64,000 nucleotides of DNA, taken from assembly GCA_937873695.1 (NCBI GenBank), contig CALMYL010000028.1, positions 52,081-116,080 of the forward strand. The letters run 5' to 3'. Under the pieces are notes generated by a model. That model saw only the letters and a list, made by a program, of their open reading frames with translations, had not been told where the DNA came from and searched no databases. The position numbers and the translations under genes were made by a program. This DNA is from an uncultured Ignavibacteria bacterium. GTDB taxonomy: Bacteria; Bacteroidota; Ignavibacteria; Tepidaquicellales; OLB5. Shown here one piece after another: positions 8,793-18,077 of the stretch. Positions within the stretch are counted from its first letter, which is position 1. Every line of letters begins with the position of its first letter.

Positions 8793-10235
8793 ATGATAAT
8801 TATGAAAGAAAAAACTCAAATTCAATTGAAATCAATCAAAAATCCATTAATATTTGTTGGTTTAGAGATAATGTTTTCATTATTAATAATATCCACTTTT
8901 CAGTCTCAAACAATAACCTTTCAGAAAACTATTCTGGCGCCTGATATTGAATATTTCACATCCGTTGTACAAACACCAGATGAAGGATATATTGCTGTAG
9001 GCAGAAAGCGTGAATCAGGGATTAGAGATGATATGTACATTGTAAGGTATAATAAATTCGGGGATACGCTTTGGAGTAAAACCGTAGAAGTGGAGTTAGC
9101 TGAATGCATAATAAAGACACTCGACAATAATTATCTTATATGCGGTCACGAAGGCAGTCTAGTAAAAATAAATCAAAATGGAGATATTTTACAGATAAGG
9201 CCATTTTTAGGATATGACTTTTTAATAATTACTACAGTTTTGCAGACTAATAGTGGTAACTTTTTTATTTGCGGCACACTTAGATCAAATCTTGACAGTC
9301 CTTATTTAGCAAAATATGACAATAATTTAAATTTAATTTTTGATACATTGTATAACACAAATCGTTTTGATGGTGGCTTTTCAGGTATGATATTATCAAG
9401 GGATTCAAATTTAATATTAGTTGGATATCATAAAATACTTGTCAGTTCTCCTTTAAACTTATATTTAACAAAAATAGATCATAGCGGAAATGTATTTTGG
9501 GAAAACACTTTTACTCAGCAGCCTAATTTAATTACAAGAACAATTGCACGGACGAATGGAAATAACTATATAATCGGAGGATATAAATTTCTTGCAAAAT
9601 TTGATTCGACAGGCAATAGTATTTGGTATCAAAAAATTGACTCAATATTTAATAATCAGATTAATGATATTAAACTTACAAATGATAATAATTTTATTAT
9701 GTCAGGATGGTTATATGACGGGAATAATGCCTTTGCAAGAATAAGAAAAATTGATTCTAATGGAACAACAATATGGGTTCGGTCTCATGGCTTTATAAAT
9801 CGAAACAATGAAATACGAGCTATTCAGCAAACACTTGATTCCGGATTTATTTGTGCAGGTGTAACTGATTCAAGCAGTGAGGACACATATTTACTAAAAG
9901 TAGATAGTGAAGGAAATTTGTATCCAATTGGTATAAATATTATTTCTACAAATTTACCATATAGATTTGAATTATTTCAAAATTATCCAAATCCTTTTAA
10001 CCCTAAAACAAACATCAAATACGAAATTCCGAGGGATGTAAATGTAAGCATCAAGATATATGATAAACTAGGTAAAGAAGTATTCAGTTATAACGAATAC
10101 AAACTTGCAGGAAGCTATGAAGTTCAGTTTGACGGCACGAATCTTTCCAGTGGTATGTATTTTTATAAGATGGTTGCAGAGACGTCCCAGCGGGACGTCT
10201 TTACAGATACGAAGAAAATGGTGCTTCTTAAATAG
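8793..10235 (+). CDS. Secreted beta-propeller-like protein with type IX sorting domain
   Basis: About 480 residues. The start is taken at ATG 8793 (or 8802); a TTG at 8760 lies inside the upstream palindromes and is unlikely. The signal peptide ends near FQSQ. The body repeats patterns such as YNKFGDTLWSKT, INQNGDILQIR, IDHSGNVFWENT and IDSNGTTIWVRS, matching the paralogue at 6777. The sorting domain begins FQNYPNPFNPKTNIKYEI and ends KKMVLLK. The C-terminal linker contains a perfect palindrome (10180-10200) read in frame as ETSQRDV, which looks like a short repeat element inserted into coding DNA. A strong terminator follows. Confidence 0.85.
   Translation: MIIMKEKTQIQLKSIKNPLIFVGLEIMFSLLIISTFQSQTITFQKTILAPDIEYFTSVVQTPDEGYIAVGRKRESGIRDDMYIVRYNKFGDTLWSKTVEVELAECIIKTLDNNYLICGHEGSLVKINQNGDILQIRPFLGYDFLIITTVLQTNSGNFFICGTLRSNLDSPYLAKYDNNLNLIFDTLYNTNRFDGGFSGMILSRDSNLILVGYHKILVSSPLNLYLTKIDHSGNVFWENTFTQQPNLITRTIARTNGNNYIIGGYKFLAKFDSTGNSIWYQKIDSIFNNQINDIKLTNDNNFIMSGWLYDGNNAFARIRKIDSNGTTIWVRSHGFINRNNEIRAIQQTLDSGFICAGVTDSSSEDTYLLKVDSEGNLYPIGINIISTNLPYRFELFQNYPNPFNPKTNIKYEIPRDVNVSIKIYDKLGKEVFSYNEYKLAGSYEVQFDGTNLSSGMYFYKMVAETSQRDVFTDTKKMVLLK
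10180..10200. repeat. Palindrome inside coding sequence
   Basis: AGACGTCCC-AGC-GGGACGTCT, a perfect 21-bp hairpin, lies within the sorting domain of the preceding gene. It is GC-rich in an AT-rich gene. Confidence 0.85.
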
Positions 10236-10284
10236 TGAATTGATAGTCTATCAAAGCACAGCGAATTAGACAAAATGGATATTC

Positions 10285-10314
10285 AAAGGCGATCCTAAAA
10301 GGGTCGCCTTTTTT
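10285..10314 (+). terminator. Rho-independent terminator after the 8793 gene
   Basis: AAGGCGA-CC pairs with GG-TCGCCTT around a TAAAA loop, followed by a T run. Confidence 0.88.
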
Positions 10315-10438
10315 ATGCTTAATGCCGGGTTCCGGCGTTGTCACTCCTTTATTTATTGATAAAAACCCAATTTTTGAGTAAGTTTGTTAATAAATAAATA
10401 CCCAAATAATACAAAAAACTAGTCTTTAACATACTAAA

Positions 10439-11803
10439 TTGAAAGACGTACTCGAAAATACTCTGTTACAAACTTCGTCAGATATACGGATTAATACTCC
10501 TATAGACTTTAATATAGTTAAACAGAAGATCGAAGAATCAAAACTGCCTTGTGTAGGCAAAGCATCAATCAGAGAAATCAGATCCCTTATCAATCAAATA
10601 GAAAAAGCTAGCGGTAAAAAATTCATAAGGATGGAAATGGGCGTGCCCGGACTTCCTGCTTCTGAAATAGGCGTAAACGCTGAAATTGAAGCACTTAAAA
10701 AAGGCGTAGCCAATGCTTATCCTGAAATTGAAGGCATCACTGAATTAAAACGTGAAATATCAAGATTCATAAAGCTGTTTTTAGATGTCGATGTTCAGGA
10801 AAAGTCGTGCATACCCTGCACAGGCTCAACCAGCGGAAGCTTTGTTACTTTTTTAACGCTTGCAAGGGCTGATAAGAACAAAGATACCGTTCTGTTTTTA
10901 GATCCGGGTTTCCCCGTTCACAAAATGCAGCTGAAGGTTCTTGGTATAAACCAGACGAACATTGATGTTTATAAATTCCGCGGAGAAAAACTGCGCGATG
11001 CGCTTGAAGAAAAATTAAAAGCCGGCAATATTTCATGCCTTCTGTATTCAAATCCAAACAATCCTTCATGGATTTGTTTTACAGATAAAGAGCTCAAGAT
11101 AATAGGCGAGCTTTGCACAAAGTATGATGTTATCCCGATAGAAGACCTTGCGTATTTTAACATGGATTTCCGCAAGGATTATTCCAAACCCGGCACGGGA
11201 CCCCACCAGCCATCTGTTGCGAAGTATTGCGATAATTACATGATACTGGTTTCGGGTTCAAAGATATTTTCTTATGCAGGGCAGAGGATTGGCTGTATAA
11301 TAATTTCAAATGAACTTTTTAAACGCGATTACCCTGATCTGCTCAGGTATTTCTCGAGCCCGAATTTCGGTCATACAATGATATTCGGTGCAGCTTACTC
11401 CGTAAGCGCGGGTGTAACACACTCCACCCAATATGCATTTGCAGCATTGCTTAAAGCTGTGAATGACGGCGACCATGACTTCATCAAAGAGGTTAAGATA
11501 TACGGTCACCGTGCAAAGAAAATGAAGAAGATGTTCCTCGATAACGGCTTCAGGATAGTTTATGACCATGATGACGGCGAGCCTATTGCAGATGGTTTTT
11601 ATTTCACAGTAGCGTATGATGGTTATTCAGGTGAAGACTTAATTGAGCAGTTGTTATACTACGGCATCAGCGCAATATCGCTCAGCAATACGGGCAGTCT
11701 GCGCAAAGAGGGTATTAGAGCATGTGTATCGCTGGTACATGATTCACAGTTACCCGAGCTTGAAGAAAGATTAAAACTGTTTCACGAAAATCATAAAAAA
11801 TAA
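10439..11803 (+). CDS. Pyridoxal-phosphate-dependent aminotransferase, class I/II
   Basis: 454 residues. It belongs to the fold-type I aminotransferases, cytoplasmic enzymes that move amino groups between amino acids and keto acids. The cofactor residues are visible: CTGSTSGSF (phosphate-binding loop, 127-135), SNPNNPS (204-210), IEDLAYF with the Asp at 236 that contacts the pyridine nitrogen, and the Schiff-base Lys275 in SGSKIFSYAGQRIG. The substrate cannot be assigned. The start is TTG at 10439, since no ATG precedes the conserved N-terminal region. It lies 67 bp before nuoM, with no terminator seen between. Confidence 0.88.
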   Translation: MKDVLENTLLQTSSDIRINTPIDFNIVKQKIEESKLPCVGKASIREIRSLINQIEKASGKKFIRMEMGVPGLPASEIGVNAEIEALKKGVANAYPEIEGITELKREISRFIKLFLDVDVQEKSCIPCTGSTSGSFVTFLTLARADKNKDTVLFLDPGFPVHKMQLKVLGINQTNIDVYKFRGEKLRDALEEKLKAGNISCLLYSNPNNPSWICFTDKELKIIGELCTKYDVIPIEDLAYFNMDFRKDYSKPGTGPHQPSVAKYCDNYMILVSGSKIFSYAGQRIGCIIISNELFKRDYPDLLRYFSSPNFGHTMIFGAAYSVSAGVTHSTQYAFAALLKAVNDGDHDFIKEVKIYGHRAKKMKKMFLDNGFRIVYDHDDGEPIADGFYFTVAYDGYSGEDLIEQLLYYGISAISLSNTGSLRKEGIRACVSLVHDSQLPELEERLKLFHENHKK

Positions 11804-11870
11804 GCTGCGGCAATTTACAGCTGAATAATAAATCACAATAAGAAATATTAAAATTTTAAATTTATAACAG

Positions 11871-13391
11871 GTGAACAATATTCTATCAATTCTGATCTTT
11901 GCGCCAATTGTTTTAGGTATCCCCATTTTATTTTTTGGAAAGAACGAAAAGCTTATCAAAATTTATTCATTGGTGATATCTTCCGGTGTATTCGGGCTTT
12001 CATTATATTTGTTTTCAATATATAACGCGGCAAATCCTGATTACCAGTTCATAGAACGCTTCCAGTGGGTAAAAGATTTTAATATATTTTACCAGCTTGG
12101 TGTTGATGGCATATCTATACTTATGGTAATGCTTACCGCGTTCATATTTCCGGTTACAATACTTGGTGTGTGGAACTCCGTGACCACAAGGGTTAAGGAA
12201 TTTTATTTCCTTCTTCTTCTGCTTATGGGCGCATTATTCGGTGTGTTCCTTTCACTTGATCTTATTTTATTCTATATGTTCTGGGAGCTTATCCTTATCC
12301 CGATGTATTTTATCATCGGTTTCTGGGGCGGCAAGAATAAATTCTATGCTAATTTAAAATTCTTTTTATATACAATGTTCGGCAGCTTGCTGATGCTGGT
12401 TGCAATCATATGGATATCACAATACCTGACACCGCAGTTAGGCAAGTTCACCACAGATTATCTTGCGCTTAAAACAGTTTCACCATATATCCCCGAAGCT
12501 ATCCAGGTATGGCTGTTTGTTTTCTTTGCCATCAGTTTTGTTATCAAGGTCCCTATGTTTCCGTTCCACACATGGCTGCCTGACGCTCACACAGAAGCGC
12601 CGACAGCGGGCAGTATTATCCTTGCAGCCGTGCTGCTTAAGATGGGTACATACGGAATATTAAGATTCTCGATGGAAATGTTCCCTTTGATTTTTATGAA
12701 ATACGCTTGGCTATTAGCTTTACTTGGAGTGATCGGCATCATTTACGGCGCACTTGTTTGCATAGCGCAGAAGGATATCAAAAAACTTGTCGCGTATTCA
12801 TCTGTAAGTCACATGGGCTTTATATTGCTGGGTATCGCTGCAATGACGGTTGAATCAATCCAGGGCGGTATTATACAAATGGTAAATCACGGCCTTTCTA
12901 CAGGCGCGCTTTTTATGTTTGTAGGATTTTTATATGACAGACGCCACACCCGTGAGATAGCTGATTACGGCGGAATTCTGAAAACTATGCCTATTTACGG
13001 CTCACTATTTCTTGTAATAGTGCTTTCTTCAATTGGTTTACCCGGACTTAACGGCTTCATCGGTGAATTTATGATACTTATCGGTTCATTCAATTCACCA
13101 TTGCTTAACAATCACACTTATACTATAGCCGCAACAACAGGCGTTGTGCTTAGCGCGGTTTATCTGCTGTGGATGTACCAGAGAGTATTGCTTGGGCCTA
13201 TAACAAAAGAGGAAAATAAAACTATTCCTGATCTTAATTTCAGGGAGATCTTTGCCTCATCGCTGTTATTGATCTTTATAGTTTGGATAGGTGTTTACCC
13301 GAATACTTTCTTAAGCAAATCAGAAGCGTCGGTCAATAAGCTTATACAGAATGCGCAGACAATTAAAACCAATCTGATAAAGCTTCCATAA
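11871..13391 (+). CDS. nuoM: NADH-quinone oxidoreductase subunit M
   Basis: 506 residues, normal for NuoM, one of the three antiporter-like proton-pumping subunits of complex I in the inner membrane. It has about 14 predicted membrane helices. Diagnostic motifs are MFWELILIPMYFIIGFWGG with the essential Glu, VIKVPMFPFHTWLPDAHTEAP with the Lys and His of the proton path, YSSVSHMGFILLG, and MVNHGLSTGALFMFVGFLYD, which is NuoM-specific. The start is GTG at 11871. Unusually, it is not next to nuoL or nuoN, which lie at 45413 and 31076. It is followed after 26 bp by an NhaD-type antiporter, probably in the same transcript. Confidence 0.96.
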   Translation: MNNILSILIFAPIVLGIPILFFGKNEKLIKIYSLVISSGVFGLSLYLFSIYNAANPDYQFIERFQWVKDFNIFYQLGVDGISILMVMLTAFIFPVTILGVWNSVTTRVKEFYFLLLLLMGALFGVFLSLDLILFYMFWELILIPMYFIIGFWGGKNKFYANLKFFLYTMFGSLLMLVAIIWISQYLTPQLGKFTTDYLALKTVSPYIPEAIQVWLFVFFAISFVIKVPMFPFHTWLPDAHTEAPTAGSIILAAVLLKMGTYGILRFSMEMFPLIFMKYAWLLALLGVIGIIYGALVCIAQKDIKKLVAYSSVSHMGFILLGIAAMTVESIQGGIIQMVNHGLSTGALFMFVGFLYDRRHTREIADYGGILKTMPIYGSLFLVIVLSSIGLPGLNGFIGEFMILIGSFNSPLLNNHTYTIAATTGVVLSAVYLLWMYQRVLLGPITKEENKTIPDLNFREIFASSLLLIFIVWIGVYPNTFLSKSEASVNKLIQNAQTIKTNLIKLP

Positions 13392-13417
13392 TAAATAAAT
13401 AAACTAACAGGTCTTTA

Positions 13418-14677
13418 ATGGAACCTAACATTTTTAGCGTTCTTCCCTTTATATTTTTACTGCTTTCAATAGCGGCAATGCCCTTTATTGCCCCTAAGTT
13501 CTGGCATGAAAATTACCATTACGTTTCATTAGGTCTAGCTTTTGTTACCGCAGTTTATTATATCATTATCACCAAGGGATGGGACCTGATGCACTCTCTT
13601 GAAGAATATGTAATGTTCATTTCTCTTCTTACCGCTCTGTATGTGGTATCAGGGGGCATACTGATAAACATTAAGGGGCTGGCAACTCCGCTCAGAAATA
13701 CTGTGCTGCTTGCCATAGGAGGCGTACTTGCAAATATTATCGGCACAACCGGTGCATCAATGCTGCTGATACGTCCATTTATAAAATCAAACAAATTAAG
13801 AATTACGAATTTTCATATTGTGTTTTTTATATTCATTGTATCTAATGTCGGGGGCGCGCTCACTCCAATAGGCGATCCGCCGCTTTTCCTCGGATTTCTG
13901 AAAGGTGTTCCTTTCTTCTGGATAATGGATAAGGTTTTCTTCAAATGGCTGATAGCTCTAGCGGCGCTGCTGTTAATTTTTTACATTGCAGATTATGTCA
14001 ATTTCAAAAAAGCTCCCGCGGAAATTGAAGAGAAGGAAAAAAAGTCCAAAGAGCAGCTTACTATAACCGGCAGTCATAACTTTATTTTTCTTGCTGTAAT
14101 TATTGCGTCGGTATTTATCACAGAACCTCTTTTTCTAAGAGAAGGTATAATGCTCTTAACCGCCTTTATTTCTTACAAGGTCACAAAAAAAGATATTCAT
14201 AAAAGGAATCATTTCAATTTTCATCCGATCAAAGAAGTCGCGTGGCTGTTTATCGGGATCTTTATAACTATGACTCCGGCGCTGGAACTGCTCAGGGTAC
14301 ATTCAACTGAGCTTGGTGTAACTTCGCCCACGCAGTATTACTGGTTTACAGGTGTTCTTTCCGGATTCCTTGATAACGCTCCAACCTATTTAACCTTCCT
14401 TACCGCAGCAATGGGTATATACGGACTTGATATAAACAGCGTACAGAATGTACTGGCGTTTATTGCTGAGCATGAGAGCCATGTAGTGGCAATATCTATT
14501 TCAGCGGTATTCTTCGGGGCTATGACGTATATTGGTAACGGTCCCAATTTTATGGTTAAATCAATTGCTGATAACCAGAATGTGGAAACGCCTTCATTCT
14601 TTAAATATATGTATAGATTTTCAATTCCCATTTTAGTGCCATTATATATCATAATATGGTGGTTTTTTATCAGGTAA
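13418..14677 (+). CDS. nhaD: NhaD-type Na+/H+ antiporter
   Basis: 419 residues, about 11-12 membrane helices, ion transporter superfamily. NhaD-type motifs: NVGGALTPIGDPPLFLGFLK (helix-break ion site), DNAPTYLTFLTAAMG and YIGNGPNFMVKSIAD. These proteins exchange sodium (or lithium) for protons across the inner membrane. The 26-bp gap to nuoM suggests coexpression with part of complex I. The middle loop (about residues 195-215) is rich in Lys/Glu. An alternative is a related dicarboxylate or arsenite carrier, but the motif set fits NhaD best. Confidence 0.85.
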   Translation: MEPNIFSVLPFIFLLLSIAAMPFIAPKFWHENYHYVSLGLAFVTAVYYIIITKGWDLMHSLEEYVMFISLLTALYVVSGGILINIKGLATPLRNTVLLAIGGVLANIIGTTGASMLLIRPFIKSNKLRITNFHIVFFIFIVSNVGGALTPIGDPPLFLGFLKGVPFFWIMDKVFFKWLIALAALLLIFYIADYVNFKKAPAEIEEKEKKSKEQLTITGSHNFIFLAVIIASVFITEPLFLREGIMLLTAFISYKVTKKDIHKRNHFNFHPIKEVAWLFIGIFITMTPALELLRVHSTELGVTSPTQYYWFTGVLSGFLDNAPTYLTFLTAAMGIYGLDINSVQNVLAFIAEHESHVVAISISAVFFGAMTYIGNGPNFMVKSIADNQNVETPSFFKYMYRFSIPILVPLYIIIWWFFIR

Positions 14678-14694
14678 ATTCAGCTTAAATGCCC

Positions 14695-14725
14695 TTGTAC
14701 ACGCTTTTATTTAATTTTATATTTG
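14695..14725 (+). promoter_or_regulatory. Bacteroidetes-type promoter, probably leaderless
   Basis: TTG at 14695-14697, a 20-bp spacer, then TATATTTG at 14718-14725. Only three bases separate the -7 box from the ATG at 14729, so the transcript should start at or very near the start codon. Confidence 0.7.
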
Positions 14726-14728
14726 TAT

Positions 14729-14953
14729 ATGCTATCACAAAAAAAATGTAAATGCGGTAATTCACTCGGCGACCCTATGATAATTCCAAAAACGCGGTAT
14801 AACAAGAAAGGATATTTCTGGCTTTCAATGGGGTACAGCGCTAAGCCAATAGAAGTAATTTTCCAGTGCCAGAACTGCGGCGAGATACTTGATTCTTCAA
14901 CGGATGAAGAAACCATAGAGAAGTACAGGTATAATTCCGATATATCGCAATGA
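14729..14953 (+). CDS. Small zinc-ribbon protein
   Basis: 74 residues from the ATG at 14729. Cysteine pairs CKC near residues 7-9 and CQNC near residues 48-51 make a plausible single zinc ribbon (KKCKCGNSLGDP ... FQCQNCGEILD). There are no membrane segments. The function is unknown; such proteins are often nucleic-acid or protein binders. It sits immediately downstream of its own promoter. Confidence 0.65.
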   Translation: MLSQKKCKCGNSLGDPMIIPKTRYNKKGYFWLSMGYSAKPIEVIFQCQNCGEILDSSTDEETIEKYRYNSDISQ

Positions 14954-15001
14954 TCATGAATTGATTCAATTTAAAAAATAAATTCATTAACCATTTCACA
15001 A

Positions 15002-16693
15002 ATGAAAACAACTACCTTCTTAGCCCTCGTATTACTATTTAACTTAATGCTTACAGATTCGGGTTACTCTCAATCAACCGCACAGGAGCGCTTAAAATTT
15101 CCGCTTGCGCTGGATATTCCCGGCACGGTAAATAAAACCCCTGGTCCGGTTAACACGCTTCCAAATCCGCTTGAATTTTTTAATATCAATATTTCACAAA
15201 ATTCTGCTCCTCAGAACGAACCATCGGTTAAGATAAGCAGAAAAGACACTAACAAAGTTGTAGCGGCATGGCGTGATTTCAGGTTTGGCGTTGATCCCGC
15301 TGCAAACCGGCGTGTTGGTTACAGCTATTCAACAAACGGGGGATTGACATGGTCAGTTTCAAGAATACTTGATTCAACTCTTTTGCCGGGCGGTTTAACA
15401 CGCAACAGTGATCCTGTTGTTGCTGTTGATACAGCGGGTAATTTTTATATTGCAGTAATTGCAATACAAGGCTTATCCGGAGGAAATCTGACACTTGCAG
15501 TGTATAAGTCAACCAATGGCGGGCAGACCTTCCCCGAGGCATTCATTTGTTCGCAAACCGGCACTGAAGATAAGGAGTGGCTAACCACGGATCTAAGCAG
15601 TACGAGTCCGTTTTTAAACAGCCTGTACATCAGCTGGACAAGTTTTTCTCTTGGGGGAATTAAACTTACCAAATCTACAAACGCGGGAGTTAACTGGTCT
15701 GTTCCAACAGGTGTAAGTGATGTTACAGGCGGTGTGCAGGGCTCCGATATCTGCATAAGTAAAGATGGGCAGGTAAATGTTGTATGGCTTGGATTCAGCT
15801 CAATTGCTGAAGTAACTTTTGACCGTTCAACTGACGGCGGCTCATCCTTTGGAACTGATCAGATCATTGCTTCGGGTGATTTTCCCACGGGATTACCCAA
15901 TGATGTAAATACTTTCCCCACTATTGCGACCGATAACAGCAGCGGCCCCAGAAGCGGCTGGATATATGTGGCCTTTGCCGATAACCGTAACGGTGATTGT
16001 GATATTTTCCTGACAAAGAGCACAAACGGCGGAGCAAATTGGTCAGCTCCTTTAAGAATTAACAATGATCCTGTTGCCAACGGCAAAATACAATACTGGC
16101 CAACTATTGCCGTGAATGATGCGGGCAATGTTGCGATCCTGTTTATGGATAGCCGGAATACAATTGATAACACCGTAATAGAAGCGTATGTAGCACGCTC
16201 CTACGATGGCGGTGTAACATTCACAAATGAACTTCTCAGCACTGAACCATCCCCGACGCTTATTCCCGGCTCAAATGTAAGGTTTGGTGATTACATTGAT
16301 CTTGATTATGCAGGCAAACGCCTTGTCCCGGTATGGACAGATGAACGTGCAGGCGGTTTTAACCAGGAAATTTTCACATCTGAAATTGATGAGCTGCTGC
16401 CTGTAAGCGGAAATAATAGCAATCTGCCAAATGAATTCAGCCTTGCTCAGAATTATCCCAACCCGTTCAATCCTTCAACAAAAATATCTTTCAGCCTTCC
16501 TAAAGCATCGGAATTGAAGATAGAAGTGTATTCTGCATTGGGTACATTAATTAAAACCATAGCAAGCGGCAATTTCCCGGCAGGGAAGCACACAATGAAC
16601 TTTAATGCAGGCTCACTTTCAAGCGGTGTGTATTTTTATAAGTTAACAGCGGGTGAATTTTCAGAAACGAAGTCAATGATATTAATAAAATAG
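15002..16693 (+). CDS. Secreted sialidase-like (Asp-box) protein with type IX sorting domain
   Basis: 563 residues with a signal peptide (MKTTTFLALVLLFNLMLTD, cleavage near GYSQ). The body carries repeated Asp-box patterns: STNGGLTWS, STNGGQTFP, STNAGVNWS, STDGGSSFG, STNGGANWS and SYDGGVTF, indicating a six-bladed propeller of the sialidase/BNR fold. Asp boxes are structural, so enzymatic sialidase activity is not implied. The C-terminus is the sorting domain (LAQNYPNPFNPSTKISF ... SSGVYFYKLTAG ... MILIK). It is predicted to be exported through the type IX channel. It lies seven bases before pepT. Confidence 0.88.
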   Translation: MKTTTFLALVLLFNLMLTDSGYSQSTAQERLKFPLALDIPGTVNKTPGPVNTLPNPLEFFNINISQNSAPQNEPSVKISRKDTNKVVAAWRDFRFGVDPAANRRVGYSYSTNGGLTWSVSRILDSTLLPGGLTRNSDPVVAVDTAGNFYIAVIAIQGLSGGNLTLAVYKSTNGGQTFPEAFICSQTGTEDKEWLTTDLSSTSPFLNSLYISWTSFSLGGIKLTKSTNAGVNWSVPTGVSDVTGGVQGSDICISKDGQVNVVWLGFSSIAEVTFDRSTDGGSSFGTDQIIASGDFPTGLPNDVNTFPTIATDNSSGPRSGWIYVAFADNRNGDCDIFLTKSTNGGANWSAPLRINNDPVANGKIQYWPTIAVNDAGNVAILFMDSRNTIDNTVIEAYVARSYDGGVTFTNELLSTEPSPTLIPGSNVRFGDYIDLDYAGKRLVPVWTDERAGGFNQEIFTSEIDELLPVSGNNSNLPNEFSLAQNYPNPFNPSTKISFSLPKASELKIEVYSALGTLIKTIASGNFPAGKHTMNFNAGSLSSGVYFYKLTAGEFSETKSMILIK

Positions 16694-16700
16694 GAAAATT

Positions 16701-17951
16701 ATGTTTAAAGATTATAAGTATACATGTGTTGATAGATTCTTGAAATACGTTCAGGTCGATACGCAATCAGACCCGAATTCTGAAACATATCCCTCAACAG
16801 AAAAACAAAAGGATCTTGGCAGGATATTGGTTGCTGAGCTGCTTGAAATGGGTATAAAAGATGCCCATATGGATGAATTCGGGTATGTTTTCGGAACAAT
16901 TGAAAGCAACACTTCTAAACAAGTACCTGTAATATGCTTTTGTTCGCATATGGATACTTCACCGGACTCCAGTGGTGAAAATGTTAAGCCAATTATTCAC
17001 AAAAATTACGCCGGGGGCAATATCACGCTTCCAGGTGATGAAACACAGGTATTGACTCCCGATATTCACGCTGAACTTAAGAATCAGATTGGCAACGATA
17101 TCATTACCAGCGACGGTACAACCCTGCTTGGCGCTGATAATAAGGCAGGTGTTGCTGAAATTATGGATGCAGCGAACTACCTGATAGCTCATCCGGAAAT
17201 TAAACATGGCAAAATTCGCATACTTTTTACTCCCGATGAAGAAGTTGGCAGGGGAGTGGAAAAGCTGGATATGGTAAAACTCGGGGCTGATTATGGCTAT
17301 ACCATGGATGGCGATAAAGCGGGCTGTGTTGAAGATGAGACCTTTTCGGCGGATTCGGTTACCATTAAAATTAATGGAGTTATAACCCATCCCGGCTCAG
17401 CCTACGGCAAGATGGAAAACGCAATTAAAATTGCGGGTGATATTATCGCCGCTTTGCCAAAGGATTCACTTTCACCTGAGACCACAAAAGGACTAGAAGG
17501 GTTCATTCACCCGGTTTCAGTAAAGGGCGGCGCTGAATACACTGAAGTAAAATTTATAATACGTGATTTTATTACAGCCGGACTTACTGAAAAAGAAAAT
17601 ACTCTAAAAAACATAACAGATAAGGTATTATCTGCTTATAAAAATAGCAGTTATGAGTTTATGATTGAAGAATCTTACCGTAATATGAATGAGGTTCTGA
17701 AAACCGTACCATTTGTAACTGAATATGCTTTTGAAGCTGTTAAACGTGCGGGACTCACACCATTCAAAAAGTCAGTTCGCGGCGGTACGGATGGCTCGAA
17801 GCTCTCGTTTATGGGGCTGCCATGTCCGAATGTTTTTGCAGGTGAGCATGGCATACACAGCAAGCAGGAGTGGTGCAGCGTGCAGGATATGCAAAAGGCT
17901 GTCGAGACAATTGTCCATTTATGCATGGTGTGGGAGGAAAGGGCTTCCTAA
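16701..17951 (+). CDS. pepT: Peptidase T (aminotripeptidase)
   Basis: 416 residues, close to the roughly 408 of E. coli PepT, a cytoplasmic dizinc M20B enzyme that removes the N-terminal residue from tripeptides. The metal and catalytic residues are present: His83 and catalytic Asp85 in CSHMDTSPD, bridging Asp146 in LGADNKAG, Glu180/Glu181 in FTPDEEVGRG, the Asp of MDGDKAG, and the late His in AGEHGIHSKQEW. The start at ATG 16701 has an AGGA element just upstream. It may be read through from the secreted protein gene before it. Confidence 0.94.
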   Translation: MFKDYKYTCVDRFLKYVQVDTQSDPNSETYPSTEKQKDLGRILVAELLEMGIKDAHMDEFGYVFGTIESNTSKQVPVICFCSHMDTSPDSSGENVKPIIHKNYAGGNITLPGDETQVLTPDIHAELKNQIGNDIITSDGTTLLGADNKAGVAEIMDAANYLIAHPEIKHGKIRILFTPDEEVGRGVEKLDMVKLGADYGYTMDGDKAGCVEDETFSADSVTIKINGVITHPGSAYGKMENAIKIAGDIIAALPKDSLSPETTKGLEGFIHPVSVKGGAEYTEVKFIIRDFITAGLTEKENTLKNITDKVLSAYKNSSYEFMIEESYRNMNEVLKTVPFVTEYAFEAVKRAGLTPFKKSVRGGTDGSKLSFMGLPCPNVFAGEHGIHSKQEWCSVQDMQKAVETIVHLCMVWEERAS

Positions 17952-17962
17952 ATCCTGAGCGA

Positions 17963-17977
17963 ACTGCCTTCGGCAGT
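17963..17977. repeat. REP-like hairpin
   Basis: ACTGCC-TTC-GGCAGT just after pepT, inside a longer segment (cctgagcg...gagagaagg) that resembles a common dispersed bacterial repeat. A second hairpin, GTTGGT-CTTGTA-ACCAAC, lies at 18020-18037. Confidence 0.6.
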
Positions 17978-18077
17978 GAGAGAAGGATCTCATAGATAGA
18001 ACTAATATTTCCCCACGCTGTTGGTCTTGTAACCAACAACGAAATGAAAATTTATCTGATAAGTTATCCCTAAAACT

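Noticed and set aside
15002..16693. True sialidase activity
   Set aside because: Asp-box repeats are structural and the catalytic Arg triad could not be identified.
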